From Bin5 sp034422415 (GTDB taxonomy: Bacteria > Chloroflexota > Anaerolineae > Caldilineales > Caldilineaceae), in NCBI GenBank assembly GCA_965202955.1, contig OZ241871.1:992001-1056000 (forward strand): a stretch of 64,000 nt of DNA, in the 5' to 3' direction. Within the stretch, counting starts at the first letter, position 1; each line of letters begins with the position of its first letter. Both the position numbers and the translations under genes were made by a program. The notes under the pieces were generated by a model. It was not told the DNA's origin, made no database searches, and saw only the letters and a list, made by a program, of their open reading frames with translations. Positions 47,831-56,902 of the stretch are shown in pieces.

Positions 47831-49222
47831 ATGAAATGGATGGTATCGACCGGAAAACGGCGTTCTGCCGCCATCGCGTGCATGCTAATTTTTTCCCTAC
47901 TTGTGACCGCCTGCTTACCAATTACCGCGACCGAAGAACCAATGGCCGCAGATGCAGAGCCGACGCCCGCCGCGCAGGAGGAGGCAGTGGCGCCGGCAGA
48001 GGATCCAATGGATATCTCCTGCGAAAACACCTACGAGGGTGAAAGCCTTACGATCTACCAGCAAGCAGGCCTGACCGGGCCGCTGGCCACGCTGATGGGG
48101 ACCGGCTTTATCGGTGGGGCGCAGGACGCGCTCGACCAGATTAACGCCGATGGCGGCGTCTGCGGCGTGATGTTGAATATACGCGTCGAAGACACGCAGT
48201 ACGCGCTCGAGCAGGAGATTCAGATCTACGAGCAGTTCCGTGCGGAGACGCCCAAGCCACTGTTCATCTTGACGGCCAACAGCGCCGCCACGGTTGCGCT
48301 CAAGGACCGCGTGGTCGAGGATGAGATCGTCAACATCGCCACCGGGGTCCACGCCCATTCGATTTACAACCCGGCCGATGGCTACACGGTCGGGATGGTG
48401 CCGATCTACTCCGACCAGTTCGCCGGTTTTCTGCAGTTCGTGCATGACAACTGGGCGGACGTCAAGCCGGAAGGCGCAGGGGATGCGATCACGGTCGGTG
48501 TAATCGGCTGGGCGAACGCGTTCGGCGCGGGCGCGACCACGCCGGAAGCGCTGGCCTTCGCTGAATCTCTGGGCATCACCGTATTGCCGTTGGAAGAGCA
48601 GCCGGTTGACCCGTCCGCCGACGTGACCGGGCAGCTGCAGAATCTGCTGGTCAACGGCGCCAATGTAATCTACATGCAGTCCCTCTCGTTCAGCATCGTC
48701 CAGGTGATCAGCACGCTGCACGCGCTCGGCTTCTATGATCAGGTCGTGGTCGGCAGCGTGAACTGGGGCATGAACCGTGACATACTCAACATTCTGGGTC
48801 AGAATGCGCCGCTCGCGGCCGGTTACTACGGTGTCTTCCCCTACCTGTGGTGGACCGACACCGATGCGCCGGGCGTGCAACGGGCGCTGGAGACATTCAA
48901 TTCCAAAGGTTATCCCGAATCGGAGAAGGCATTCAGCTACCTGCTCATATACAGCGCCATGTTCGGGATCGCCGACGTTCTGACCGTTGCGATGAACAAT
49001 GCCGGCTTCGACGGCTTGAGCGGGGCGGAGTTCCTGAAGGCGATGCAGGAGATGGGGACAGTAAGCGCGGCGGGCGTCTTTGAAATGAATGCCGAAGGCA
49101 GCAACCGCGCGCCCAACCTGGCGCAGATCCGCCAAGCGCAGATTATGGCAGACGGCAGCGTCGACTTCGTGGTCGTCCAGGAGTTCATGGCGCTGCCCGA
49201 CATGCGGCCGACGGCGGAATAA
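47831..49222 (+). CDS. Periplasmic-type binding lipoprotein (LivJ family)
   Basis: 463 residues from ATG 47831, preceded by GGAAGGAGGAG. The signal SLLVTACLP gives a lipobox, then a Glu/Ala linker and a type-I solute-binding fold (LTIYQQAGLTGPLATLMGTG, FGAGATTPEALAFAESLGI, VIYMQSLSF, GYYGVFPYLWWTD). It captures the substrate outside the membrane for LivHMGF. Aromatic-rich WWTD and similar stretches are consistent with a larger or non-amino-acid ligand, which is inference. Confidence 0.9.
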   Translation: MKWMVSTGKRRSAAIACMLIFSLLVTACLPITATEEPMAADAEPTPAAQEEAVAPAEDPMDISCENTYEGESLTIYQQAGLTGPLATLMGTGFIGGAQDALDQINADGGVCGVMLNIRVEDTQYALEQEIQIYEQFRAETPKPLFILTANSAATVALKDRVVEDEIVNIATGVHAHSIYNPADGYTVGMVPIYSDQFAGFLQFVHDNWADVKPEGAGDAITVGVIGWANAFGAGATTPEALAFAESLGITVLPLEEQPVDPSADVTGQLQNLLVNGANVIYMQSLSFSIVQVISTLHALGFYDQVVVGSVNWGMNRDILNILGQNAPLAAGYYGVFPYLWWTDTDAPGVQRALETFNSKGYPESEKAFSYLLIYSAMFGIADVLTVAMNNAGFDGLSGAEFLKAMQEMGTVSAAGVFEMNAEGSNRAPNLAQIRQAQIMADGSVDFVVVQEFMALPDMRPTAE

Positions 49223-49282
49223 CGACAGATGCCGGCAGCCGGTGGTCTCCTGATCAGCTGATCGCCGGCTGTTGCCGCGTCC

Positions 49283-50080
49283 ATGCTGCAGATCAACAAC
49301 ATCGAAGTCGTCTACAACGATGTGATCCTCGTGCTGCGGGGCGTCTCGCTGGCTGTGCCCGACAAGCGGGTCGTCTCGCTGCTGGGCGCGAACGGGGCCG
49401 GCAAGTCGACGACGCTGAAGGCGATCTCCGGCCTGCTACGCGCGCAGCAGGGCGCGGTGACGCGCGGCAGCATCGAGTGGAACGGCGAACGCATCGACAA
49501 CAGGAGGCCGGACGAGATCGTGCAGATGGGCATCGTGCAGCTGCTGGAGGGCCGGCGGCTGTTCGAGCACCTGACGGTCGAGGAGAATCTGCGCACGGGC
49601 GCAATTTTCCGCAGCACGACCGAGGCGGGTTTGCGGCAGGACCTGGAGGAGGTCTACGGCTACTTTCCGCGACTGACCGAGTTTCGCCGCCGCACAGCAG
49701 GATATCTGTCCGGCGGCGAGCAGCAGATGGTGGTCATCGGCCGCGCGCTGATGGCGAAACCGAAGCTGATGCTGCTGGACGAGCCGAGCCTGGGGCTGGC
49801 GCCGCTGCTGGTGCAGTCGATCTTCGAGGTAATCGGCCGCATCAATGCCGAATCGGGCGTGTCGATGCTGCTCGTCGAGCAGAACGCCAACGTGGCGTTG
49901 CGCGCCGCGAGCCATGCCTATGTGATGGAGACCGGCCGTATCGTTCTCGACGGCACGGCGGAGCAGCTGGCGCAGAACGCCGACATCAAGGAGTTCTACC
50001 TCGGCCTGACCCAGGTCGGCGAGCGCAAGAGCTATCGCGACGTGAAGCACTATAAGCGGCGCAAGCGCTGGCTGGGGTGA
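49283..50080 (+). CDS. livF: ABC transporter ATP-binding protein, LivF type
   Basis: 265 residues. GANGAGKSTTLKAISG (Walker A), YLSGGEQQMVVIGRALMAKPKLMLLDEPSLGLAPLL (signature and Walker B) and LLVEQNANVALRAASHAYVMETGRIVLDGTA, the LivF-type H-loop region. The C-terminus continues with YLGLTQVGERKSYRDVKHYKRRKRW, a basic tail longer than in most LivF. It is the last gene of the operon, 60 bp after the binding-protein gene. Confidence 0.93.
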   Translation: MLQINNIEVVYNDVILVLRGVSLAVPDKRVVSLLGANGAGKSTTLKAISGLLRAQQGAVTRGSIEWNGERIDNRRPDEIVQMGIVQLLEGRRLFEHLTVEENLRTGAIFRSTTEAGLRQDLEEVYGYFPRLTEFRRRTAGYLSGGEQQMVVIGRALMAKPKLMLLDEPSLGLAPLLVQSIFEVIGRINAESGVSMLLVEQNANVALRAASHAYVMETGRIVLDGTAEQLAQNADIKEFYLGLTQVGERKSYRDVKHYKRRKRWLG

Positions 50081-50112
50081 AACGGCAGTGGATAGTGGCG
50101 AGTGGGGCCTTA

Positions 50113-50121
50113 TGCTAGAAT
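50113..50121 (+). promoter_or_regulatory. Extended -10 promoter candidate
   Basis: TGCTAGAAT at 50113-50121 (TGn plus TAGAAT) after the liv operon. It would start a leader of about 255 nt before the Cache lipoprotein gene at 50384. No -35 is clear. Confidence 0.4.
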
Positions 50122-50383
50122 GAAGATAGTCAGGGACGCCTTGCAGGTGGTTGGTGCAAATGCAGAGGGTATGTGCGTTTAGTCTGATGTATGGGCGTGC
50201 ACGAAGGCCCGACTCGTAAAAAGCAGTCGATTCCCGCAGAATGCCGACAGTTCCTCCGAGTTACCACGGTCAGATAACGGTTTTGGCTGCGGGCCTCGCC
50301 GTTGACAGCGGAGCCGTTGACCGAATTCACGCCGGCGCACACCATAACGCCTGCTTCACCACTTTGCGGAAAGGAAAGAAACA
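50122..50383. other. Long leader region with nothing identified
   Basis: Between the liv operon and the Cache lipoprotein gene there is no gene. No known riboswitch could be recognised by eye. Confidence 0.4.
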
Positions 50384-51412
50384 ATGACAGACCTTACAGT
50401 TTCCCGGCGCTCATTTTTCAAGACCGCAACTGTCGCGTCGTTAGGGATAGCCCTGGCGGCCTGCCGGCCAATACCCCCCATCGACGACGCTGAACCCGCC
50501 ATGGGCCAGGTAACCGCCGCCCAGGTCACCGACCCCGAAAGCCTCAAGGCCTTCGTCCTCGCAGCCAAGGCCCAGATCGAAGCAATCACCACAAACCTGG
50601 ACGAAGCGGCGAAGCTCAAGCAGTGGGTCAAAACGGAGGGCGACTGGAAATCCGGCTCGACCTTCCTCATCATCTTCGCCGAAAACGGAAACGTCTACGC
50701 TCACGGGAACGACCGTGACGCCGAAGACAGAAACCTGCTCGACATCGAGGACGAACGCGGAACCAAGGTCGTCGCGGAACTCTTGGCGGCCGCTGCCCAA
50801 GGCGGCGGTTTCGTCGAATACTACGACGACGGGCCGAAGACCGCATACGCCGTCGCATTCAGACGGCGGTTCGTGCTGGTCGGCGGCTACTCGCAGGACG
50901 TCTCCCATGTCAACGTCCGCATCGCCGATCTCCCCAAGCCCGCCGTCACCGCCTCCGAAGTCGTGGACCGCGAGACACTCATCACCTTTGTCGAGGAGGC
51001 GGCCAGGATCTACCAGGAGGCCCTCAAGTTCGAAGGCGGTATCCCCCTCGTCGAGATCAAGAACGCCTTCCGGTTGGAGGGAGGAGATTGGAAGTCAGGC
51101 TCCATCTACCTGTGGGTCGTGAGCGGCGGGGGCGTCACCCTGTTTCACGGCTCCGAGCCCTATCGTGAAGGCAATCCCACCGACATGGTGCGGACCGACT
51201 CCCAGGGGATAAAGATCGCCGAGGAGCTGATCGGAGGCGCACGCCGCGAGGGCCGGAAGTTCCTGCGCTACCACTACGACAACCCGGCCATCGAGGGAGA
51301 CGAGGAGACCGGTTCCCCCAAGCTCGGCTACGCCATCAGCCTCCAGTTGGGCAACTCCGACGAGAAGCTGGTCATCGGCTCCGGCATCTATATCGACACA
51401 GAGGAGGAGTGA
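50384..51412 (+). CDS. Tat-exported lipoprotein with two Cache-like domains
   Basis: 342 residues. SRRSFFKTATVASLGIALAAC combines a Tat motif with a lipobox. Two homologous sensor domains follow (about 60-180 and 205-340), both with a GDWKSGS block, GN/GSE...LFHG or VYAHGND strands, and KLGYAISL/TAYAVAFRRRFVLVGGYSQD ends, typical of single Cache (dCache-like half) domains. Cache domains bind small ligands outside the cell, usually on chemoreceptors or kinases. Here no signalling domain is attached, so it is a free ligand-binding lipoprotein. It could present the ligand to the Liv system upstream (inference). Confidence 0.85.
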   Translation: MTDLTVSRRSFFKTATVASLGIALAACRPIPPIDDAEPAMGQVTAAQVTDPESLKAFVLAAKAQIEAITTNLDEAAKLKQWVKTEGDWKSGSTFLIIFAENGNVYAHGNDRDAEDRNLLDIEDERGTKVVAELLAAAAQGGGFVEYYDDGPKTAYAVAFRRRFVLVGGYSQDVSHVNVRIADLPKPAVTASEVVDRETLITFVEEAARIYQEALKFEGGIPLVEIKNAFRLEGGDWKSGSIYLWVVSGGGVTLFHGSEPYREGNPTDMVRTDSQGIKIAEELIGGARREGRKFLRYHYDNPAIEGDEETGSPKLGYAISLQLGNSDEKLVIGSGIYIDTEEE

Positions 51413-51598
51413 CCCCCGGCGCCCCCCAGTCGGCGCCGGCATTGAACTGCACTACGATTTCGGTCACGATGACACCGGCTCAATCCTCAGCCGATGCCGT
51501 GTTCGCTCCCCGCGCCGGCTGAGATCGCCTTTGTATAGCGGGCGACTGTACCGGTTGAAGCTACCGCAAGGCTTCTATCTAGCATAAGACCGGAGTGG

Positions 51599-52573
51599 TC
51601 AGTGGGCGGTTGGTTGCCAGCCGAGGGCGGAGCCGACCTGGGTGGCGACCTGTTCGAGCATATCGAGGATGCGCGGTAGGGGCGGGTGGACGGGGTCGAA
51701 CTGGAGGATGAGGTCGGTGGTGTAGGGCAGTACGCGGTCGGCGGCGAGGTGTGCGGCGACATCGTCCGGCGTACCGTAGATGATGTGGGCGCGGTGGCAG
51801 AACTCTTCGGTGGAGAGATCGGCCGGGATGGCCCGCATCGAGAACTCTTCGATTTCGCGCAGCGCGGCCTGGCGGCTGGCGCCGAGGTAGATACCGCGTG
51901 AGAGGCCGACGCGGGGCGGCAGCGAGCGTTCCCCCCAGGCTGAGCAGTAGGCGGCGGCCACAGGTTCCTGCTCCTGGCCCGCGGCCCGTTCTTCACTGCC
52001 GATAAAGCGGCTGAGCAACAGACCGGTACCGTTTTGGGCAGCGTACTGCGCGCCGCGCAGGCTGAGCGCGCTCAGCCAGAGGCGGTCGCCGAGTGTGGGG
52101 GCGGGCGGACGGAGGCGCTGGCCATCGGTGCCGAGGATCTGTCCGGCGAGGGCCTTTTTGAGGGTGATCAGGCCGTCGGTGGTGCGCTGGTGGCGGCTCT
52201 CGATATCGACGTCGAAGGCTTCGAATTCGTCGGCGTCGCTGCCGCTGCCGACGCCCAGCTCGAGGCGGCCGCGGCTGATGGTGTCGACGACGGCGGCGTC
52301 TTCGGCCACGCGCAGCGGGTGCTCGAAGGGCAGCACGATGATCGACGTGCCCACCCGCAGCCGGCGCGTACGCGCGGCCACGGCGGCGAGAAATGGGAAG
52401 GGGGAGGGCAGGTAGCCGTCGACGTCCTTGAAGTGGTGCTGGGCGACCCAGCCGGCGTCGAAGCCGAGCGCGTCGGCGGTCTCGAAGATGCGGAGGCTTT
52501 CGCTGTAGGCCTGGTCGGCGTCGGCTCTGCCGCGCAGGTGGCTCATAAACCCGAGTCGGAATGGCTTGAACAT
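51599..52573 (-). CDS. LLM-class flavin-dependent oxidoreductase (luciferase-like)
   Basis: 324 residues. The TIM-barrel start is RLGFMSHLRGRADADQAYSES, with GFDAGWVAQHHF, RLRVGTSIIVLPFEHPLRVAEDAAVVD and RLELGVGSGSDADEFEAF. These are FMN- or F420-dependent monooxygenases/reductases. The start is 3 bp after the end of the broken dehydratase gene. The stop lies in heptamer-like sequence (cactgac). Substrate unknown. Confidence 0.9.
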   Translation of the reverse strand: MFKPFRLGFMSHLRGRADADQAYSESLRIFETADALGFDAGWVAQHHFKDVDGYLPSPFPFLAAVAARTRRLRVGTSIIVLPFEHPLRVAEDAAVVDTISRGRLELGVGSGSDADEFEAFDVDIESRHQRTTDGLITLKKALAGQILGTDGQRLRPPAPTLGDRLWLSALSLRGAQYAAQNGTGLLLSRFIGSEERAAGQEQEPVAAAYCSAWGERSLPPRVGLSRGIYLGASRQAALREIEEFSMRAIPADLSTEEFCHRAHIIYGTPDDVAAHLAADRVLPYTTDLILQFDPVHPPLPRILDMLEQVATQVGSALGWQPTAH

Positions 52574-52576
52574 ACC

Positions 52577-53119
52577 CTAAATCTCCGCTTCCATGACTTG
52601 CCGCCAGGTCTTTTCATCCACATTCCCGCCGCAGATGACGACCGCCAAGCGCCGGCCGGCCAAACGCTTTCCCTGCTGCAGGAGGCCGGCCACTGCCACG
52701 TCGGCCGCGCCTTCGATACGCTCGCCGCTGTCGCGGTAGACAAGCCGCATTGCGGCCGCAATTTCCTCTTCGCTGACCGTCAACCACGTATCTACATAGG
52801 CCCTGCAAAGGTCGAAGCTAACGGCACTCTCTTCGATCCCGCCGGCGCTGCCGTCGGAAAGCGTAGGCAGGCTCTCGATCTCAACAATCCTGCCGGCCCG
52901 CACGGAGTTCATCATCGCCGCCGACCGTTCGGGCTGGCAGCCAAACGTCTGCACGGCGCGATCGCAGCCTTTGAGATAGCCGGCGATGCCGCCCATCAGC
53001 CCGCCGCCGCCGACGGTGGCGAAGACGGCGTCCAACTCCGGCTCCTGACGCAGCATCTCGACTGCAATCGTGCCCTGCCCGGCGATGATCTGCGGGTCGC
53101 TGTAAGGCGAGACGCTGAT
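52577..53119 (-). pseudogene. C-terminal fragment of a threonine dehydratase-like PLP enzyme
   Basis: Open reading runs from about 53119 (ISVSPYSDPQIIAGQGTIAVEML) through AVFATVGGGGLMGGIAGYLK, the PLP phosphate-binding glycine loop, to GGNVDEKTW. An in-frame TAA lies two codons upstream, and the N-terminal half with the PLP Lys is missing. The fragment might be expressed from ATG 53056 but cannot carry out catalysis. Confidence 0.8.
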
Positions 53120-53286
53120 ATGTTACAATCCTAGCCTGTCAATTCCGCTTCCATTCTATCATATCCTTCACGGCCGGCATGCCGAGGTCAGGCTTTAGAT
53201 CTGTCCGAATATGGTGGCGACAACATCCTTGAAAAGCTGCGTCACCGGCTCGCCGACAAATGACAAGGGGGAGACCATTTCCCACA

Positions 53287-54081
53287 ATGCGTATCGCAAT
53301 CCTTTCCGACATTCACGGCAACTGCGTGGCCCTGGACGCGGTCCTGGCCGACATTGAATGCAACGTTCGGGAGCCTATCGACGAGTACTGGATTCTGGGC
53401 GACATGGCGTCCGCCGGCGCGCAGCCGCTGGGGGTGATGGACCGGCTGAACCGCCTGCCGAATGCGCGCTACGTGCGCGGCAATTCGGAGCGCTATCTTC
53501 TCACCGGGGAGAGACCGCTCGCCACGCCGATAGAGGAGCTGACCGATTGGTCGCTGGTGCCTGCGTGTGTAGATATTTGTGAATCGTTCGCCTGGACCGC
53601 GGGCGCGCTGGCGGCCGGAGGCTACCTGCCATTCGTGCAGGAGATACCGCTTGAACAAAGGCTGACGTTGCCGGACGGCAGCAGAGTGCTGCTGGTGCAT
53701 GCGTCGCCGGGCAGAGACGACGGTGACGGATTTGTGCCCGTGTACAGCGACGAGGAGATGATCAAACGTTTGGAAGGCTGCGACGCGGACCTGCTGTGTG
53801 TCGGCCACACGCACTGGCCGCAAAACTTTCGCCTGGATGGCGTGAACATCCTCAATCCGGGCAGCGTCGGCGTCCCGTTGATCCCCAGCTTGCGCGCCAC
53901 TTACGCGATTCTGGAGGCGGACGGGAGTGGATACTGGTTGGAGCACCGTGCGGTCGAGTATGACAGGAAATTGGCAGAGCGTAAGGCCTGGGAGATGCGG
54001 CATCCGCAGGCGGGGTTCATCGTCAGCTTTTTGCGCGGGGAGCGAGTGCGCGACTGGGGGGAGCCGGAAGTGCTGAGATGA
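53287..54081 (+). CDS. Metallophosphoesterase (YfcE/MJ0936-like)
   Basis: 264 residues from ATG 53287. MRIAILSDIHGN (DxH), WILGDMASAG (GDxx), VRGNSE (GNxE), LLVHASPGRD (His) and GHTHWPQ (GHTH) form the dimetal active site. It hydrolyses phosphodiesters in the cytoplasm. Unlike small family members it carries a C-terminal extension of about 70 residues (WLEHRAVEYDRKLAERKAWEM). It overlaps the following methyltransferase gene by 4 bp (ATGA). Confidence 0.93.
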   Translation: MRIAILSDIHGNCVALDAVLADIECNVREPIDEYWILGDMASAGAQPLGVMDRLNRLPNARYVRGNSERYLLTGERPLATPIEELTDWSLVPACVDICESFAWTAGALAAGGYLPFVQEIPLEQRLTLPDGSRVLLVHASPGRDDGDGFVPVYSDEEMIKRLEGCDADLLCVGHTHWPQNFRLDGVNILNPGSVGVPLIPSLRATYAILEADGSGYWLEHRAVEYDRKLAERKAWEMRHPQAGFIVSFLRGERVRDWGEPEVLR

Positions 54082-54923
54082 CCAGGCAGCCGAAGCAGTT
54101 TCGCCATGTATATTCGAGCATTTTTCAGGACGAAAGCGTCGTCCAGGCCTATCAGTACCGTCCCCAATACCCGGCGGAACTATTCGAGTTGCTCACCAAA
54201 CTGATACCTCCGAACTGCTCGCCCCGGGCCGTTCTCGACGCCGGTTGCGGCACCGGATTCGTGGCCCGTCCCCTGGCGCCGCTGGTGGAGCGCGTCGACG
54301 CGGTTGATTTCTCGGCGGCTGCGATTCGGGAGGGCAGGCGTTTGCCGGGTGGAGACCATCCGCATCTGCGCTGGATCGTAGGGCCGATCGAGTCAGTGAC
54401 GGTAGATCCGCCCTACTGTCTCATCACCGCCGGGGCCAGCATGCACTGGTTTGATTGGAATGTGGCTTTTCCCCGCTTCGCCCGCCTGCTGGCGCCCAGA
54501 GGGATGTTCGTTGCCGTGGGCATGAGGCATGACAGGCCTGACTGGATGCGGGAAGAGTTGGGGCCGGTACTGGCGCGTTATTCGATGAACAAGGACTTTG
54601 CTCCCTACAGCGCCGAGGCAATTCTCGCTGACCTGGAGGAGCAGGGGCTCTACCGCTCGTTGGGCAGCGCCCAAACCGATACAATTGAGTGGCGGCAGCC
54701 CATCGGTGAATGGGTAGAGAGCATTCATGCCCGCAATGGCTTTTCCAGGGAGCGGATGGAGCCGGAACTGGCGGCTGAAGCTGACGAACAGTTCGCAGAA
54801 ATCGCGGCCCACAATGTGGACAGTCCCGACGGACTCATCACCCATCGCTACGCCGGAACCTTGCTGTGGGGGCAGCCTCTGCAGCCCGATGGCAACGTAG
54901 AAGGCCCGGAGCTGCCCGCCTGA
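54078..54923 (+). CDS. Class I SAM-dependent methyltransferase
   Basis: 281 residues. Motif I is VLDAGCGTGFVARPLA, motif II VDAVDFSAAAIREG, then PPYCLITAGASMHWFDW and LLAPRGMFVAVGM. It belongs to the small-molecule methyltransferase group with a Methyltransf_11-like fold. Its start overlaps the phosphoesterase stop, so the two are coupled. Substrate unknown. Confidence 0.9.
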   Translation: MTRQPKQFRHVYSSIFQDESVVQAYQYRPQYPAELFELLTKLIPPNCSPRAVLDAGCGTGFVARPLAPLVERVDAVDFSAAAIREGRRLPGGDHPHLRWIVGPIESVTVDPPYCLITAGASMHWFDWNVAFPRFARLLAPRGMFVAVGMRHDRPDWMREELGPVLARYSMNKDFAPYSAEAILADLEEQGLYRSLGSAQTDTIEWRQPIGEWVESIHARNGFSRERMEPELAAEADEQFAEIAAHNVDSPDGLITHRYAGTLLWGQPLQPDGNVEGPELPA

Positions 54924-55001
54924 TTGTCTCTACATGCCGAATTGCACTGGCGCGATTACATCCACGCCGCAGTACGCGGGCGTCGCTGCGAGCAGCCGCC
55001 G

Positions 55002-55874
55002 TCAGCGTCCGCCCATGCCGGACAGCGTGATCCCCTCGACAAACCTCTTCTGGGCCACAACATAGACAATGAGCACCGGCAGCAGCGCGATGACGGAACC
55101 GGCCATCAGCAGGTGCCAGTCGGTATTGTACTGGCCGCGAAATGTGGCCAGGCCGACAGGAATCGTGCGGGTGGCATGGGAGTTGGAGACGACCAGCGGC
55201 CAGAGGAAGTCGTTCCAGGAGCCGAGGAAGACGAAGATGGTCAGCGCGGCCAGCACCGGCCCGCTGAGCGGCATGATCACCTGGCCCCAGATGCGGAAAG
55301 AGGAGGCGCCGTCCATGCGGGCGGCTTCGTCGAGGTCGACGGGGATGCCGCGGAAGTACTGGCGCAGCAGGAAGACGGCGAAGACGGAGAAGGCGGTGGG
55401 GACGATCAGTGCGTAGAAGGTGTCGAACCAGCGCAGGAAGCGGATGAGGATGAAATTGGGAATCATCGTCACGTGGAACGGGATCATCAGCGTAGCCAGG
55501 TAGACGAGAAAAAGCGCTTCCCTGCCGCGGAAACGGAGGCGGCCGAAGGCGAAGGCGGCCAGCGAGGAGGTCAGGATCTGAAGGGTCGTCACACTGACGG
55601 CCACAAAGAGGCTGTTGAGGTAGAAACGCCCGAAGGGCATCGCCTGCACCGTGTCGAGGTAGTTTTTCCACACAACCGGATTGGGGACCAGCGAGGGTGG
55701 GTAGGTGAAAATCTGCGGCGGCGATTTCAGCGACGTGGCCAGCATCCAGCCGAAGGGCAGCAGCATGGCGACGCTGCCCAGGATGAGGGCGGCGTGGAGC
55801 AGCAGGTGCCCAACGTTCAGAGCGGGCGCGCGTGCGGTGTCGCGGCGAAGTTGCGTGGAGGTGGTTGAGGTCAC
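55002..55874 (-). CDS. Carbohydrate ABC transporter permease (MalG/ThuG type)
   Basis: 290 residues with six membrane helices. LILGSVAMLLPFGWMLATSLKS is the MalG-type start and EAARMDGASSFRIWGQVIMPLSGPVLAAL is the EAA loop that contacts the ATPase. It makes the channel with the next upstream gene; the two overlap by 4 bp. No ABC ATPase is encoded nearby, so a shared MsmK/UgpC-type ATPase is likely. Confidence 0.93.
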   Translation of the reverse strand: MTSTTSTQLRRDTARAPALNVGHLLLHAALILGSVAMLLPFGWMLATSLKSPPQIFTYPPSLVPNPVVWKNYLDTVQAMPFGRFYLNSLFVAVSVTTLQILTSSLAAFAFGRLRFRGREALFLVYLATLMIPFHVTMIPNFILIRFLRWFDTFYALIVPTAFSVFAVFLLRQYFRGIPVDLDEAARMDGASSFRIWGQVIMPLSGPVLAALTIFVFLGSWNDFLWPLVVSNSHATRTIPVGLATFRGQYNTDWHLLMAGSVIALLPVLIVYVVAQKRFVEGITLSGMGGR

Positions 55875-56824
55875 GAGTCGCCGCCCGCCTCGTAATGCAC
55901 CCAGCGCCGCTGCAGCCGCGTCTGCACGAAGGTGAAGATAAAGATGAAGATGAAAAGCACCCAGGCGACGGCCGCGCCTTTGCCCATGCGGCTGAACTCA
56001 AAGGCCAGCTGGTAGATATAGTAGACGATGGTGAGCGTAGCTTGGGCCGGGCCGCCCTGTGTCATGACGAAGGCTTCGCTGAAAAGCTGAAACGCGCCGA
56101 TCATCTGAATCACCATCAGGAAAAAGGTGGTCGGGCTGACCATGGGAAAGGTGACGTAGCGGAAGCGCTGCCAGGCGCTGGCGCCGTCGACCTTGGACGC
56201 GTCGTACAGCTCTGTCGGCACGCCCTGGAGCGCGGCCAGGTAGATGACCATGGTAAAGCCGGTGTTTTTCCACAGGGTCAGAATTACGACGGCCGGCTTG
56301 GCCCAGTCGGGATCGTTCAGCCAGTCCGGCGGACGGAGGGGCAGGCCGGTCACGGCGCCCAATTCCCATACGGCCGCGGACAGTATGCCGAAATCATAGT
56401 TGAAGAACCACTGGAAGACGAGCGCCGCGGCCACGATCGTCGTCACCACCGGCATGAAATAGATGAGCCGGTAGAACTCGATCCCGCGCAGGCCCTGGTT
56501 GAGGGCAACCGCGAGCAACAGGCCGAAGGCAAGCTGCAGGGGGACGATGGTGACGATGAAGTAGAAGGTGTTGAAGAGGACTTTACGAAAGACCAGGTCG
56601 CTGGAGAGAAGCTGCTTGTAGTTCTTGATGCCGACGAATTCAGGCGGGGAGAGCAGCGACCATTCGAAGAAGCTGAGGGCAAGCGATGCGACAACCGGAA
56701 TCGCGACGAAGATCAGAAATCCGAGGAAGCTCGGCAGCAGGAACAGATAGGCCTCCGACTGCTGGTCCGGTCTGTAGCGCTGCCAGCGGGGCACGGAGGT
56801 CTGGGAGGATGGAGAGGCGGTCAT
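55871..56824 (-). CDS. Carbohydrate ABC transporter permease (MalF/UgpA type)
   Basis: 317 residues from ATG 56824 (a TTG at 56845 is an alternative). YLFLLPSFLGFLIFVAIPVV is the first helix, and YDASKVDGASAWQRFRYVTFPMVSPT is the EAA loop. Six helices. It forms the permease pair with the gene it overlaps. A hairpin made of heptamer units lies between it and the binding-protein gene. Confidence 0.92.
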   Translation of the reverse strand: MTASPSSQTSVPRWQRYRPDQQSEAYLFLLPSFLGFLIFVAIPVVASLALSFFEWSLLSPPEFVGIKNYKQLLSSDLVFRKVLFNTFYFIVTIVPLQLAFGLLLAVALNQGLRGIEFYRLIYFMPVVTTIVAAALVFQWFFNYDFGILSAAVWELGAVTGLPLRPPDWLNDPDWAKPAVVILTLWKNTGFTMVIYLAALQGVPTELYDASKVDGASAWQRFRYVTFPMVSPTTFFLMVIQMIGAFQLFSEAFVMTQGGPAQATLTIVYYIYQLAFEFSRMGKGAAVAWVLFIFIFIFTFVQTRLQRRWVHYEAGGDS

Positions 56825-56845
56825 GACGCCATCGGCTCGCGGCAA

Positions 56846-56883
56846 GCAGCCAGTAGCCGGTGGGTTGACTGGCTACTGGCTGC
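56846..56883. repeat. Head-to-head heptamer units forming a 13-bp inverted repeat
   Basis: gcagccagtagcc (56846-56858) and ggctactggctgc (56871-56883) are perfect inverse complements around a 12-base loop. Its place between a binding-protein gene and a permease gene resembles mRNA-protecting hairpins of sugar ABC operons. Confidence 0.7.
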
Positions 56884-56902
56884 TGCTGCCGTTCAATTCA
56901 GC

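Noticed and set aside
50122..50383. Cobalamin-like riboswitch in the leader of the Cache lipoprotein gene
   Set aside because: A few matching letters only; no consistent set of stems could be drawn by eye.
53242..54003. 253-codon frame antisense to the phosphoesterase
   Set aside because: All five metallophosphoesterase motifs are on the plus strand.
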